NCBI GenBank assembly: GCA_011316305.1
Contig: SAUG01000139.1
Location: 1 to 64,000, forward strand
Length of the DNA stretch: 64,000 bases
DNA from: Rusavskia elegans
Lineage: Eukaryota > Ascomycota > Lecanoromycetes > Teloschistales > Teloschistaceae
Direction of reading: 5' to 3'
Shown here piece by piece: positions 49,790 to 63,366 of the stretch. Both the position numbers and the translations under genes were made by a program. Position 1 is the stretch's first letter. Every line of letters starts with the position of its first letter. A model generated the notes under the pieces. That model had not been told where the DNA came from and did not search any database. It was given only the letters and a program-made list of their open reading frames with translations.

Positions 49790-50199
49790 TGTAACGTTCC
49801 TATATATCAGAAGGCGCTATATTCGAGTCTAGCTATAGCTGTAGACGTAATCCGAGCTATTAAATAGTAAAGAAATCCTAGCGTGGATTATCGCGACTAA
49901 TCCCGTATAGCCGTAAAGATATAGTCGCGATATTACGAGGTATTTTCGTTATAGAAGTAATTAAAAAGAGAATAACTAAAGGTATTTAATAATTATATTA
50001 ATAACTAAAGAAAGTAGCTATTTAATAGAAATAATAAAAAATATATATAGTAAAAATAGCCGATAGTATTTATAGATAGCCGTCTACTAAAAATTCTATT
50101 ATAAAGGTCGATTATAACGGCTATAGACGGCTATAGATAATTAGTTTCGTTTAGTTAACTAATTTTCTAGAATATTTCTATAGAATTATAGATATAATA
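49790..50199 (-). repeat. 3' LTR of element D
   Basis: 410 bases, reading TGTAACGTTCC at its left edge and GATATAATA at its right edge on the plus strand. Confidence 0.82.
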
Positions 50200-52615
50200 T
50201 AACCTTTTCTATAATATTCTTTATCTAGCGTATTTTTTTTCTATAGGATATAAAAAGTATTTTAATCTATCTTTTTTTTTTTCTTTTAATATCTTTATTA
50301 TATATTTTCGAAGGAAAAATCGATTAAAATCCTTTTATTATATTTAATTAAAGGATATTATTATATTTTTTCTTTATTCTTTATATTCCCGAGATCTTTT
50401 AAAAGAATATAAAGTCGAAGTTAGTAGTAATATCTATTATAAATATACTCGGGTTTAGAAATCTTACGATCTATTAATTTCTAATACTATTTATATATCT
50501 TCTTTTCGATTTATATTCTTTATTAATCTCTATAGGAAAATATTTTAAAGATAAAAAAAAATAAACTCCGATCCGATATTTTAAATATCTTTAAAAAATA
50601 TTCTAAAGTCTATTATCGTATCGAAATCTTTTTAGATTCTAAAAAGGAAATTCGTAACTAATATTTTATTTAAAAGTCGGATTTCCGCTGGCTTTTTAGA
50701 AAATAAAAATATTTTATTATCTATTATCGCGCTTTAGATAAACGTAAAAGTAGTTTTATTATTTAGAAGTAACGCGTCTTATTTTATTTTAATTAATCTA
50801 ATAATCCGGTATCGTTTTATTTCTTTATTAATTTTACGCCAGCCGTATAAAAGGCGTCTATTAAATCGATTCCTAGTTTTAATTCGGTTAATATTAATCG
50901 GTTTCTAAAATAAATTTAACTTTTTTTAGCTTTTAAAGGCGATAAGTATATAAAAGATTATCTAGTTTAAAATTCCTTTTTTCTTTTACTATATTCGTTT
51001 CAAATTAAATATTAATATTGTAAATTACGTCCGGATCTTTTAAAGTTTCCGCTAACTTTATTTCTTTAGCTATTATTTTATTCTATAATAATAGGTATAG
51101 AAATTAATAGTTCTTTAGTTATATATTTAGTATAGGATCCGGTATTCCTTTATCTGGTTCTAGTATAAGATTATATTTAATTCTTTCTATACTTTTAATA
51201 ATATTCTGATAAAGTTTTTTAATGTTATCTATCTATAGTCTTTTGATTATCTCTTAGTTTTTATTATATTTTAATACTAATTACGTTAATAGCTAATAAT
51301 ATTCTTTCTAGATCTTTTTTTTCTATACTTCGCTTCCTTTTTTAAAAAGAGTATCGATTTCTCTGATCTATTCGTAGTTCGTATTTAATAAAATATCTAA
51401 TTCTCTTTATAAAAGGTTTTTATACGCGAGAAAATATATTATCTATCGTTCCATCCTTTTTCCGACAATATTTTCTTATACTAATATTTTAGAGATTAAT
51501 TCTTTCTATTTATTTCCGAATATAACGTATTATCTGAGACTTTCGATTATTATAAAATTCGATATTCCGATAAGTCCGTTTTTTATTTTAATTTCGATTT
51601 CCATAATTCTATTATTTTATTGGATTAGTTCTTTAATGATCTTGTTTTTTTCCTTTCTGTTTACGAGAGCTATCGTCTTATAACTTCCGATTTCGACTTT
51701 AAAAGCTGCTATTAGAGATTCTTCTATTTTATATAGCTTAAATTCTAATATTAGTTTCTTTTTTACTCTTTTTAGTTCTCTAGAATACTATTTTAACCTT
51801 TTTTTATCTAATAGATAGACAAGATAATTATTATTATAATAAGCTATCTAACTTTTAATTATATATTTCCTAACTTTCCTTTCGGGTAATTTCTCTATTA
51901 CTTCGAATTAATATTTAGTTACGTCTATAATCTTTTATTTTCGGTAGTATCGAATTCTATTAGATTTCTTTTAGACTATTTTTTTAGCGGGTTCTATTTT
52001 ACTAAGTTTCTATTAATCTAAATATATTTTATATTACCTATTATCGATTTTAATTATAAGCTCGATTAGAGACGTATACGAATCTAGTTCTTTAATCGCT
52101 ACTATAGCTTTTTTAACTTTTATATAGAATTCTTTATAGAAATAGGCTTTTAGAACTAAGTCCTTCTAGTCCGTTTTAGAAACTAATATTCTAAACTAAA
52201 TAGTATAGATAGCTATCGATTTCTACTACTTTAGAACTATTAGTCTTCTTTCTATTATTCTATCTTTATTATTATCTCTAAAGGCCTCTTTTATAGCTAT
52301 AATTAGATTATTAAAAATATAAAAGATTTATATTATTTTATTTTTCTTTTAATTTTCCGGGTTATTAAAATAGTCTTCTATACGAGACTATATCTAATTA
52401 AAAACTATTTTTTCTAAATATAATATTATAAATAGAATTTTAATTATTTTATTAAGAAACTAGTTTATATAAAATACGAAAAAGATACTTATCTAGATAA
52501 ACTATAGTTTTAAAGATCTTTTTTCCTTTTTATAGATATTAGACGTTACTGTTTTAATAGTATTACTTCGATTTATAGGGCGGGATAACGAGATTAATAT
52601 AGTAAATTATTAAAA

Positions 52616-52970
52616 TATTATATTTCTATATATTAGAAGGCGTTATATTTAAGTTTAACTATAGCTATAGACGTAGTCCGAGCTATTAAATAGTAAAGAA
52701 ATTCTAGTATAGATTATCGCGATTAGTTCCGTATAGCAAAAAATTACTAAAGATATTTAATAATTATATTAATAACTAACGAAAAAAGCTATCTAATTGA
52801 AATAGAAGATAATATATATAATAAGAGTTGCTAATAATACCGACAGGTAGCCGTCCGCTAAAAACTCTATTATAAAGGTCGGTTATAGTAGCTATAGACG
52901 GCTATAGATAATTAGTCTCGTTTAACTGGCTAATTTTCTAGAATATTTCTATAGAGTCGTAGACGTAATA
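52616..52970 (-). repeat. 5' LTR of element D, internally deleted
   Basis: Collinear with the other LTR but about 55 bases short in the middle, near 52735 where the sequence jumps from CCGTATAGC to AAAAAATTACTAAAG. Confidence 0.78.
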
Positions 52971-53554
52971 AATTTCTTTATTTACTCGATTATATATTTT
53001 TCGCATTATTGGAATATTATATATACTTTTTTCGCTATTATAAATAAATATAAATATTTATAACTTCCGCTATAGTCATCTATTATATTATAAAATATCT
53101 ATCTATAGTTATCGATTCAGTTATATAAATTATAGATTTAATATTTAATCGTTTTATAAAAATACTAAAGTTTTTTTTAAATTATATTGCTTTAAAAAAG
53201 AGCTAGTTACGATAATTACTATAGCTACTAGCTTTAATCCGTCGATTAAAGTAAAAAGAAATAGGAAAATCGGATAGTATATTCTTTTTTAATAGATTCA
53301 ATCTATATTGTAGAATAAATAGATTACTCTAGCTATAACGATTTGATCGATTATTTTAAAAGTAATTATAACTACTACGAATTTAAATATTATAATCAGT
53401 TTTAATTTAAATCTATATCTAATATAGATAAATTTATAAATATATATTAAATTTATATAAATCGTAATATTGATATCAAATATTATGGAATTTGTTTTAA
53501 TAATAAATGAAAGAAAATAAAGCGATAACTACAAAATATTTTTATCTATAAAAC
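52971..53554. repeat. Repeat family G, copy 2, right part
   Basis: Continues the G copy begun at 49675: the block TAGATTACTCTAGCTATAACG matches copy 3 at about 57190, and AGCGATAACTAC..TTATCTATAAAA matches 57358-57390. It is cut by element E exactly after CTATAAAAC. Confidence 0.65.
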
Positions 53555-53908
53555 TATTACGTCCACGATTCCACAAGAGTATTCCACGTTATTAATTAAA
53601 TAAATGGAGTAATAGTTTAGTCTAGTTGAAGCCGCTAGAGCCGCGAGACAACGACTATTTAATAGAACGGCTCTAGTAAATACGTCGGCTTTATTATTAT
53701 ATATATCGCTTTTTATATCGAGTAAATTTTTTCTTCTACTAGTTATTAAAATAGATATTTTATAATACTTTAGCTTTTAATTTATTACTATATAGAATTA
53801 ATTATAATAATCTATACTATAATTTCTATACTATTTAATAGTTCGAGCTAGATTTATAGTAAAAGCTAAATTCGAATATAGCGCTATTAGATTTATAGAG
53901 ATATTATA
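53555..53908 (+). repeat. 5' LTR of element E
   Basis: 354 bases, beginning TATTACGTCCACGATTCCAC and ending GATATTATA. It keeps unmutated CpA in its first 30 bases. Confidence 0.75.
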
Positions 53909-55190
53909 TTTTAATAATTTACGATATTAGTCTTATTATCCCGCTTTATAGATCGAATCGTTACTTTTAAAACGGCTATATTAAACGTCTATAAAAGAAA
54001 TAAAAGATTTTTAAAACTATAGTTTATTTAGATAAATATCTACTTCGTATTTTATATAACCGAGTTTTAGAATAATATAACTAAAGTTCTATTTATAATA
54101 TTTTATTCGATAAATTTAGCTATTAATTTGAAATAGCTCCGTATATATCAGATTATTTTAATAATCCGAAAAATTAAAAGAAAAAGAAAATAATCTAAAT
54201 CTTTTATAACTTTAATAATTTAATTATAGCTATAAAAAAAGCCATAAAAGATAGTATACTACAGCCGTTCTATATGATTATTTTATTAGTTTTAAAAACT
54301 ATAAACGTTAGAATTTATTTAGTATTCCGATTTTATAGTACTATTTTTAATTATCCTTCTAGAATAGAGGAAATAGTTCGATTATTTAACTATACTAATA
54401 AAGGAATATTACTAATAGTTAATAATAATACTAATATAAAGTTTACGAAATATTATTTTCGTATTAAAAGTAAAAATAGTTTGATTTATAATATTACGAA
54501 TATTCTAGATCCTATAGTAAAACTTAGCCTTTATCGAAACTAGAATAAAGAAAATAATAACGAAGAAATAGAAAACTTTTCGAAATATAAAAATAGATAT
54601 TAGAACGAGTTTAAAAAGTATTTTATTAAATATTATAGGGTTTCTATTAATCTATTAAAGCCTAATACTAGCTATATAGAAGGAAATAAAATAATAAAGA
54701 AAGATAATATATTATAACTTTACTAATTAGTTTATAGCCTATTTTATCTACTTTAAATAGTATTTTTCGATAATTCCAGCGTCTTCGAGCAGCTGTTTCC
54801 GAAGCTAATCGATATTTTCGTACTAATATTATCGAAGAAAATCTAAATTAGATATTTTAGAAAATTAATATTTAAAATTTTTTAAAACTAGAGTAAATAG
54901 CTTATAATATTTTTATTTACCTAATATTTTCTATAGCAAATAAAGCGGACTTTTAGTTTTACGAGGAGAGTTTATAGATAGTTGTAAATATAAATAATTC
55001 TAGAATATATATAGTAGATAATATTAATTAAATACTATAACCCAACTATAGGTTTTAAAATAGAAAAAGTTTTGAAAGAGCTATAGGATATATATAACCG
55101 GGTAGAACTAAAAGATAGAATTTTATCTAAAGAACGGGATTTTTTTAAAAAAAAGTTTAGAAATATTTTAGATAGATTAATCTAAATATG
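53909..55190 (+). pseudogene. gag-region relic of element E
   Basis: AT-rich interior after the 5' LTR, matching the A leader and the early gag part (up to AGCTATAAAAAAAGCC at about 54226-54241). It contains one 89-codon ATG frame at 54274-54543, which I take as a chance opening in the relic: its composition is Ile/Asn/Tyr-rich like the rest and it has no recognisable domain. Confidence 0.45.
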
Positions 55191-56689
55191 AATTTAAATT
55201 AGGTTTATTATTATAATCTACGAATTTAAAAATTTTTAATTTATAAATTAATTCTTTTATTAATATTAAAATAATATATCGAAAGAATATATTTATCTAA
55301 ATCTACTATATCTAGATATAGATAATTAGTTAAATTAATTAAAAAGTTTAATAATTTTCTTTATATCTTTAATTTTATTATTTTCGGCTTCCGCCTTTTT
55401 TTTTATATTTCCTTCCTTTTCTATATTTTTATCTTTATCTTTATTTTTATTATCGTCCTAATTGAAGTTAATACTTCTAGCTAAACTTTTATTATCTTCG
55501 AGTTTTATATTATTTTATTTAATAGAGTATCTTTCTATTACCTAGTCTTTATTATTAATTTTAACGATATTATTAATATTTTCGTCCTTTTTTTTATACG
55601 GAAACTCGATAGCTACATTAGCCGTATTACTACTATTACTAAATTCTTTAGTAAATTTCGACCATTTTTATAAAGGTTCTAGTATTCTAGCAATTTTAAA
55701 TTTTTTAAAACTACTATAACAGATTATTTATAATAAAAAAAAATTAGTAATTAGAATTATATATTTAGTTCAAATTACTCCGTCTATACTATTAGTAGCT
55801 ATAGTATATTTAAAGTTTTATTAGAAATAAATGATTATAAATTAGATAGCTTTATTTATATTTAATATATTATTTTAATATTATACTTTATTTCGTTTTT
55901 ATTTTATCTAATGGATAAATAATATCTCTTCCGCTTTTTTTTAGCGAGTTTTATTACGAAATTTAATTTCGTAGTATAATAGTATATATATAGCAATATC
56001 TATAATAGTTTATATTATTCTATTATATTATTATAAAGTTTTTTACTAATCTTTTAATCCGTTTCCTCGTCTCTAACGTTTTATTCTAAAAGGACTTTAG
56101 TATCTGGATCTATATCTTTTTATATATCGATTTTTTTAATTTTTAGAGGCGTTTATATATATAATACGATCTATACTTTATTTTTTATAATACGTATATT
56201 TAGATTCCGACTACTTTCTACTATATTCGCGGCTTACGACCGATTTAGATTTTATAGATAGTAATTTTAATTTAGATATAGCGGAATACTAGATAGAAAA
56301 ATAGATAATATAATAGAATAATATAATTAATACTAGAAAGAGTTTATATATAATTGTAGTTAAAAGTATATAAAAATATATAGTAGAATATACAAGAAGT
56401 TTATAGAAATATATAGGCTTATTTATTTTAGCCGAAGTCCAGCCGACGATTATATTGACTAATTAAATTTTACTTTCGATATTATTAATTTTATTTATTA
56501 ACTATTATTATAAATTCCTGATATAATATATACCGTACTATATTATATATAATTCTATTTATTATATTTTATAAATATAATTAAAATACGTACTAATCGA
56601 ACTAGTAATATATTAAAATAATATAATAAACTATATAATAGCGTTCTTTTCTGGAAGATTCCTGTCTAGAATTATATTGAATTTTTATA
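55191..56689. other. Degraded AT-rich insertion in element E, unidentified
   Basis: No frame, motif or clear repeat end recognised. It ends in a TA dinucleotide microsatellite at about 56685-56710. Confidence 0.5.
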
Positions 56690-56710
56690 TATATATATAT
56701 ATATATATAT
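56685..56710. repeat. TA microsatellite
   Basis: A run of alternating T and A preceding a copy of repeat G. A similar run precedes another G copy at about 59838-59860, so it belongs to the start of this repeat family. Confidence 0.85.
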
Positions 56711-57480
56711 TCCATCAACGTTATATACGGCAACGATTATTATATTTTACGTATTAAGAAATTTTTATAGCTAAAGGTATATTCGTCAGGCAAGGTTTAT
56801 AGCGCAGTTAATTATTTCTATTTAACTATTTCCTTTTTTATTCGATTACGAATTTTCTATTATCTGGTTCTTCTTTAATATTATATATAATTATCAGCTT
56901 CTAGTATTTTCGCTATATCTATCTACTATACTATAAAGTAATCATCCACGTCTATCGCCTCGGCTATATTTATTTTATAATCTATACCTAAACGTTCCGC
57001 TAAACTATTAAAATACTCTTTAATCTATATAGTTTTAAAAGGGTTACTAGCTATTGAATTACCTACTAGTACGCCAGCTACTATAGCTAGAAGCTTTACC
57101 CGGTCGATTAGATTAAAAGGGGGTAGAAAGGTCGAATAGCGCGTTTTAAAAGCGGTAAAAAGGAAATCTTTATCGAAGTCGAAATAGATTACTCTAGCTA
57201 TAATAAGGTAGTCGACGACCGTATAGGTAGATATAGTTATTACGGATAAAGGTACTACCGTCTGATTTAGCTGTAATAAAGCTATTACGGGAATATATAC
57301 GTACGTAAAGGGTTTTAGATATTATAGGGCTTATATTACTAGTAAAAGAAAAAGAAGCGATAACTACGAGGTATATTTATCTATAAAAATTTCTACGTTA
57401 GTTAAATTATCGGTAGAAGGATACGTTATATTATTAAGCAAATTTAAATTAAAATCTTATAGAACCGTTATTTATATTAT
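56690..57480. repeat. Repeat family G, copy 3, uninterrupted reference
   Basis: The only copy here without an LTR insertion. It starts after the TA run with CAACGTTATATACGGCAACG. It includes the empty site TTAATTATTTCTATTTAAC near 56807, which element B occupies in copy 4. On the reverse strand a relic frame reads through about 56790-57120 with TAA/TAG stops (words GVLVGNSIASNPFKTI and EYFNSLAERLGID), suggesting G was once coding. The family is not recognised. Confidence 0.65.
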
Positions 57481-58600
57481 CTAAACTAGAATATAAATTC
57501 TACTATCGTATATTTAATACTAATATATCAACGCTTGATTTGCTTATCGAACCACTGGTTTACCGGGCACTAAAGCCAAGATAAATAACTAAATATGATA
57601 GCGCTAAAAGGTATTCTAGTATATAAAAATATTGCGAAACCGATTTATAGAAACCTGGAAGAGAATAGAGATAGTAGAATCGGATAAAGAAAGGAGAAAT
57701 CCGTTAATATAGCGGTAAAAGTAATATTCCAAAGTAATATATTCTAAATAATCTAGTTAATTAATCGATAAAAACGTAAAAAAAGGCTAGTACTATTATT
57801 TTCCGAGATATCCGTCGCTATTAGAAGGGCTTCGATAATCTAATTCTAAAAATACTATTTACTAAACTATACCGCGAAATCTTCGAAAATATTACTATAA
57901 AATTCCTTTCGGCCGGAGATATTAGAATATAAAATACGGTAATAGCGATTCTATAAAATTCTATAAAAGTATTTATTATAATTTATCTAGTAAATAAATA
58001 TATTACTTTAAAAAATTACTCTTTTTATATAACTATATTCTTTTAATTAAAATATTAATCTAGTAATAATTTACGCTAAACGAATTACTATTTAAATTAA
58101 AAACTTTTAATTTATTATATATCTAATATAAAATTTAGAAATATAACTAAAAAGAATAAACTAATCAATAATCGAATTCTATATAATTAAAAGATATAGA
58201 AAGAAAATATATAGTTTAAAATTTTTCTAGAAAAAGATAATATAGATTCCGGCTTTTATACTAGCTAGTATTAAATAAAATATATTATTATTTTATATTA
58301 TCCAATTTATTTAATATAATTATAAGAAATAATATATCTAAAGAATAAATTATTTATAAAAACTATAATATTCGACTTTTTAATATAATTATAAATTAGG
58401 TTAAATCGAGTTTCTATTAGTTTCTATTTTATAATCCTTTTTAATTTTCGATTCTAATATTAGAAATCGACCTAAACAATTTAATAGATTAAATCGAATC
58501 GATTTGCTAAAACTCGGGTCGGATTTTCGAAATACCGACGGAAATCCGTACCGAAGTAGCCAATCCAATAATAATATTAATTAGTTTTTATTTTTATTAT
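57481..58600. other. Degraded DNA with an inverted-repeat remnant
   Basis: Starts less mutated at about 57530-57600, with CpA and TpG present. It holds a remnant at 58440-58575 related to 49117-49235. No gene seen. Confidence 0.5.
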
Positions 58601-59490
58601 TATAGAATAAAAATGTAAATTTAGAATATAAATTAACTTAAAATATCGAAAGATCCGAAGATAATTTATAATAAAAAAATTTAGTTTAATTTAAAAAAAA
58701 TATTATGTAAAAGAGTTTTTAATAAAATAGTATTTTATATAACTATTATTTCTAATAGTTAAATAAACTTAAATTCTTTTAAAAATCTTTCGAAATTTTC
58801 TAAAACTAACCCCGGTAGTAATTTAATGGAATTACTTTACGCGGATAGTATAAAATTATCGGTCGAATTAAATAAAAATAGAATTTCTAATTCTATTCAA
58901 TTTTCATAAAACGCGCTATTTCTAGATAATAAAATTATTTTCTTTCTTTTTAAAAATATTAAAATACTAAATACGGCGAGCCCATTTAATTAGTAAATAA
59001 TAAAATTTTAATTTGCGAATAGATAATTTGTTATTAAATTTCTTTTAATAGAAATCTAATATCTAGAATTTCTAGTTTCTTTATAAATATTCGGATATTA
59101 TATTTTCGATTTTAATATAAAATTTAGATTTTTTAGATTTAAATTACTTTTTAACTAATAGACTAATAAATATATTAAAATAGAAAAAAATAAATTTTAT
59201 AAATCGATTTGGAATTAAAGATATTTTAAAGTTTTTTAAATATTATATATATTTCTTATATATCGATAGTCGAAAATATTATATAAACTTTAAATAAATT
59301 ACGCGAATAATAATAAAAAAAAATACTATTAGTTTCTTTCGATACTATATATATTAATAAAGTTTTAAATAGAAAACCGATCTATATATAGTAAAAAATA
59401 AAAGAAAAAAAAAAGGAAATTAATAGAATAAACTGATTATATATTCTATAGATAAAATATACTAGATAAAAAACGTTAAAGAAAAGGCTA

Positions 59491-59805
59491 TATTATATCT
59501 ATAATTTTATAAAAATATTTATATCTATTAATTAGCTAAATAGATTAATAGTTTAATCTAGTTAAAACTATTAGAATTTAAGAACCGCTTTTATTTAATA
59601 AGTCGGCTCTATTAGATATATCGGTTTTTTTATTATATATATCGCTTTTTATAGTCTATTAAATAGTTTTTTTTTATTAACGATTAATATATTAAATACT
59701 GTCTATATTTCTTTTATAATTAATTTATATAACGAAAACGCTTTATAATATTATAATATTACTTTTACGACTATATAAAACTAGTTATAATAATTTTTAT
59801 CTCTT
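59491..59805 (+). repeat. Partial 3' LTR of element E
   Basis: Begins TATTATATC after a purine tract (AAAGAAAAGGC) and follows the E-type LTR for about 315 bases, then stops matching where sequence flanking a G copy begins. Confidence 0.65.
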
Positions 59806-59837
59806 TGGAAAACTTTTATCTAAAGTTATATTGAATT

Positions 59838-59955
59838 TTTATATATATATATATATATATTATCAACGTTATATACGGTAACGATTATTATATTTCACGT
59901 ATAAAGAAATTTTTACAGCTAAAAATATATTCGTTAAATAAAATTTATAGCGTTA
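59838..59955. repeat. Repeat family G, copy 4, left part
   Basis: TA run, then CAACGTTATATACGGTAACG, as in copy 3. It is cut by element B after GCGTTA; the G sequence resumes after the duplication at 63782. Confidence 0.7.
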
Positions 59956-59960
59956 ATTAC

Positions 59961-60370
59961 TATTACGTCCACGATTCTATAGAGGTTTTCTGGAAGGATT
60001 AGTTCGGTAAACGAGCCTAATTATCTATAGCCGCCTATAGCTACTATAGCCGTCTCTACTAAAAGGACTTTTAGTAGACGGCTATCTGTCGGCCTTTATA
60101 GCTATTCTTACTATATATATCGCTTATTATTTCTATAGATAGTTTATTTCGTTAGTTATTAATATAATTATTAAATATATTTCTACTATTCTCTTATTAA
60201 TTACTTTATAATAAAAATACCTTATAATATCGTAACCGTACTTCTATAGCTATATAGAATTAGTTATAATAATTTATATTAGAATTCCTTTATTATTTAG
60301 TAGCTCGGACTACGTTTATAGCTATAGCTAGATTTAAATATAACGCCCTCTAATATATAGGGACGTTATA
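59961..60370 (+). repeat. 5' LTR of element B
   Basis: 410 bases from TATTACGTCCACG to GGACGTTATA. The leader sequence TTTTAATAATTTACTATATT follows, as in the other family members. Confidence 0.85.
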
Positions 60371-60449
60371 TTTTAATAATTTACTATATTAATCTCGTTA
60401 TCCCGATCTATAGATCGAAGCGATATTATTAAAATAGTAATACCTAATA

Positions 60450-61365
60450 TCTATAAAGAAAAAAAAAGATCTTTAAAACTATAAATAATTTAGATAAATA
60501 TCTACTTCGTATTATATATAAACTAGTTTCTAAATAAAGTAGTTAAGGTTCTATTTATAATATTATATCTAGAAAAGGCTATTTTTAATTAGATATAGCT
60601 TTAAATAGAAGATTACTTCGATAATCCGGAAAGATAGAAAGAAATTAAAATATTATAGATCTTTTATACTTTTAGTAATTTTATTATAGCTATAAAAAAA
60701 ACCTTCGGAAATAATAATAAAAATAGGATAATAAATAAAAAACTAATAGTTCTAAAATAGTAGAAGTCGGTAGCTAACTATACTATTTAGTTTAGAATAT
60801 TAGTTTATAAAATAGACTAGGAAGATTTAGCTTTAAAAGCCTACTTCTATAAAAGATTCTAGATAAAAATTAAGGAAGCTATAATAGTAATTAAAAAACC
60901 GGATTCGCTAGCAGATCTTATTAAACTTGTAATAAAAATCGATACTAGATAGTATAAAACGTATTTAAATAAACAGGTACTTAATAAAACAGGACCCGCT
61001 AAAAGAAAGCCTAGAGGAAATCTAATATAATTAAATACTATTAAAATTAAAAGATTAAAAACTAAAGCTTATTACTTATATAGAAAAACAGGATACTTTA
61101 AAAGAAATTATCTGACTAAAGAGATAATTAAAATAACTAAATATTTTTTTAAAATAATAGAAAAATTATTTAATAAATATATAGTAAAAAGCTGGTTAGC
61201 CTACTATAATAATATTTACCCTATCTATTTATTAAATAAAAAGAAAATAGAATATTATTTTAAAGAACCTAGAAAAATATAAGAAATAAAGCTAATAATC
61301 GATTTTAAACTATATAAAATTAAAAAACCCCTTATAGTAGTATTCAAAGTTAAAATCGGAAGTTA
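60450..61365 (+). pseudogene. gag relic of element B
   Basis: Collinear with the gag relic of A. The zinc knuckle at 61070-61111 reads YYLYRKTGYFKRNY, perfect CX2CX4HX4C spacing with every Cys and His turned into Tyr while the Gly and basic positions survive. The limits are approximate. The solo LTR lies directly after it. Confidence 0.78.
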
Positions 61366-61370
61366 ATAAA

Positions 61371-61796
61371 TATTACGTCCACGATTCTACAGAGGTTTCC
61401 TGGAAGGATTAGTTAGGCAAGCGAGCCTAATTATCTATAGCCGTCTATAGCCGCTATAGCCGCCTCTTCTGGTAGGACTTTTAGCAGGCGGCCGCCTATC
61501 GGTTTTTACGGCTACTTTTACTATATATATCGCTTATTACTCCTATAGATAGTTTCTTTTATTAGTCGTTAATATAATTATTAAATATATCTCTACTATT
61601 CTCTTCTTAATTACCTCGTAATAAAGATACCTCGTAATAAAGATATCTCGTAATATCGTAACCGTACCTCTGCGGCTATACAGGATTAGTTATAATAATC
61701 TATACTAGGATTCCCTTACTATTTAGTAGCTCGGACTACGTCTACGGCTGTAGCTAGGTTCGAGCGCAACGTCTTCTGATATACAGGGACGTTACA
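61371..61796 (+). mobile_element. Solo LTR nested in element B, duplication ATAAA
   Basis: A 426-base LTR of the same family, TATTACGTCCACG to GGACGTTACA, flanked by ATAAA at 61366-61370 and 61797-61801. Element A has the uninterrupted sequence GTTAATAAATAATAGCTC at about 39625, which is the empty site. It contains a short local duplication (CCTCGTAATA and TATCTCGTAATA near 61615-61650) that makes it 16 bases longer than its sisters. Confidence 0.93.
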
Positions 61797-62059
61797 ATAA
61801 ATAATAGCTCTTATAAATAGAAAGGAAGATAAAAAAATTATAAAAGGATTCTATAATAAAATTAAAGGATATTTCTATAGATAAATAATAAATAATAATA
61901 GAATCCTCGATATCGAAATTAAAATAAAATAAAGATTAATTAGAATAATAAATTTTATTATAATTAAAAATCAGAAAAGTTATATTATTTTAAAAAATAA
62001 ATAGAAAGAATCGATTTTAGAAAAACTAATAGAAAAAAATACTATCGGTAAAAAATTAG

Positions 62060-62970
62060 AACTATAAATAATATATTTCCTAGCCTATAAAAACTTCTTA
62101 TATAAAGAAATAGATATCGTTTTAATAATAATTTATAAAGAGATTAAAGACTTAGATAAAAAATTTAAGGAAAACGGAAAAGTTTAAAAAATAAAAATTT
62201 AGAAGGAATATTATTATCTCTTTTATTAACTTATAAAGAAATATAATAAAAGTAAAAAAATAATCTAGCAGCTTTAAATAAACTACGTTAAAAAGATATA
62301 CTATAGTATAATTAAAGCTATAGATAAAATCGAATACTATAAACTAAACCAAGTAGACTAGAATAAAGGAATACTAGACCTAGTATTCAGCGTTTAATTA
62401 AGAAACGAAGAAATACTAGACCTAGCATTTAGCGTTTAATTAAAGAATAAAGAATTCGATTAATATCCGTTTTTATCGTTATAGAACGAAATAGTTACTA
62501 AAAAATAGGAATTAGTAGAACTATTAGAGGAACCGGAAACAATTTATAATATAGATATATAACCCGAAATATATAAAAATAAATAGCGAAAGAACTTTTT
62601 ACTAGACTTTCTTTAGAACTTTATATTTTCTATAGGTTAAAAGAAGTTAAAATTTCTTAAAATTTAATCTAGATTATCTGAACTAAACCTAGGTATTAAT
62701 TTAATAGACGCCTTTAATATAGCTAGCGTAAAACTAATAAAAAAGTAAAATATAACCGAATCGTTAAATTTATTAAATCTAGAAAGTACGTATTACTCCT
62801 AAATAATAAAATTACTTTTACGTTTATCTAAAGCGCGATAATAAATAATAAAATACTTTTACTTACTAAAAAGTCGGCGAAGATCTAACTTCTAGGCTAA
62901 ATATTTATTATAAATTTCCTTTTTAGAATTAAAGAAGGATTCGATACGACGGTAAGCTTTAAAATATTTA
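62060..62970 (+). pseudogene. Second relic frame of element B, unknown product
   Basis: Collinear with 39883-40695 of element A. It contains a small local duplication around 62370-62445 (GAATACTAGACCTAG twice). It is broken by TAA/TAG stops and the product is not recognised. Confidence 0.45.
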
Positions 62971-63366
62971 TTAAAAATACCCGCGATATTAGAACGAAGT
63001 TTATTCTTTTTATTTTTAAGACGTTTTTCTATAGAATTAGTAAAAATAAAGAAATAAAAGAAATAATATATAGGTAGTATTAGATATTAGAAAATTATAC
63101 GATTTCTAAATCCGAATATATTTACTATAAATATTACTACCGATTTCGACCTTATATTCTTTTAAAAGATTACAGATATATAGAAAATAAGAAAAAGATA
63201 TTATAATTCCTTTTAACTAAATATAATAAAAAGATTTTAGTCGGTTTCCTCTTCGAAAATATATAATAGAGATATTAATAAAAGAAAGAAAAGAAAAGAA
63301 AAAAAGACCTTTTTATATCCCGTAGACGATTTTTATACTAGGTAAAAAATAATATAAAAAGGGCCG

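Larger units (their letters stand above)
49790..52970 (-). mobile_element. LTR element D, same family as A and B, duplication AATTT
   Basis: LTRs at 49790-50199 (410 bases) and 52616-52970 (355 bases, with an internal loss of about 55 bases) in reverse orientation. The duplication AATTT sits at 49785-49789 and 52971-52975. The interior is collinear with the reverse of element A: the gag part is at about 51950-52560 and the second frame at about 50280-51500, again without reverse transcriptase motifs. It splits a copy of repeat family G. Confidence 0.85.
53555..59805 (+). mobile_element. Element E, divergent LTR element, interrupted and 3'-truncated
   Basis: The 5' LTR (53555-53908) and a partial 3' LTR (59491 to about 59805) share a variant LTR (TTAATAGTTTAATCTAGTT; ATATATATCGCTTTTTATA) related to, but distinct from, the A/B/D type. 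Sequence after the 5' LTR matches the leader of A and B (TCTTATTATCCCGCTTTATAGATCG), and about 58780-59490 matches their 3' interior. The middle, about 55200-58600, is foreign: it holds a G copy and other degraded DNA. Boundaries in the middle and at the 3' end are approximate. Confidence 0.65.

Noticed and set aside
54274..54543. 89-codon ATG frame in element E
   Set aside because: It lies in a gag relic collinear with broken copies, has the same Ile/Asn/Tyr bias and no domain; a chance opening.
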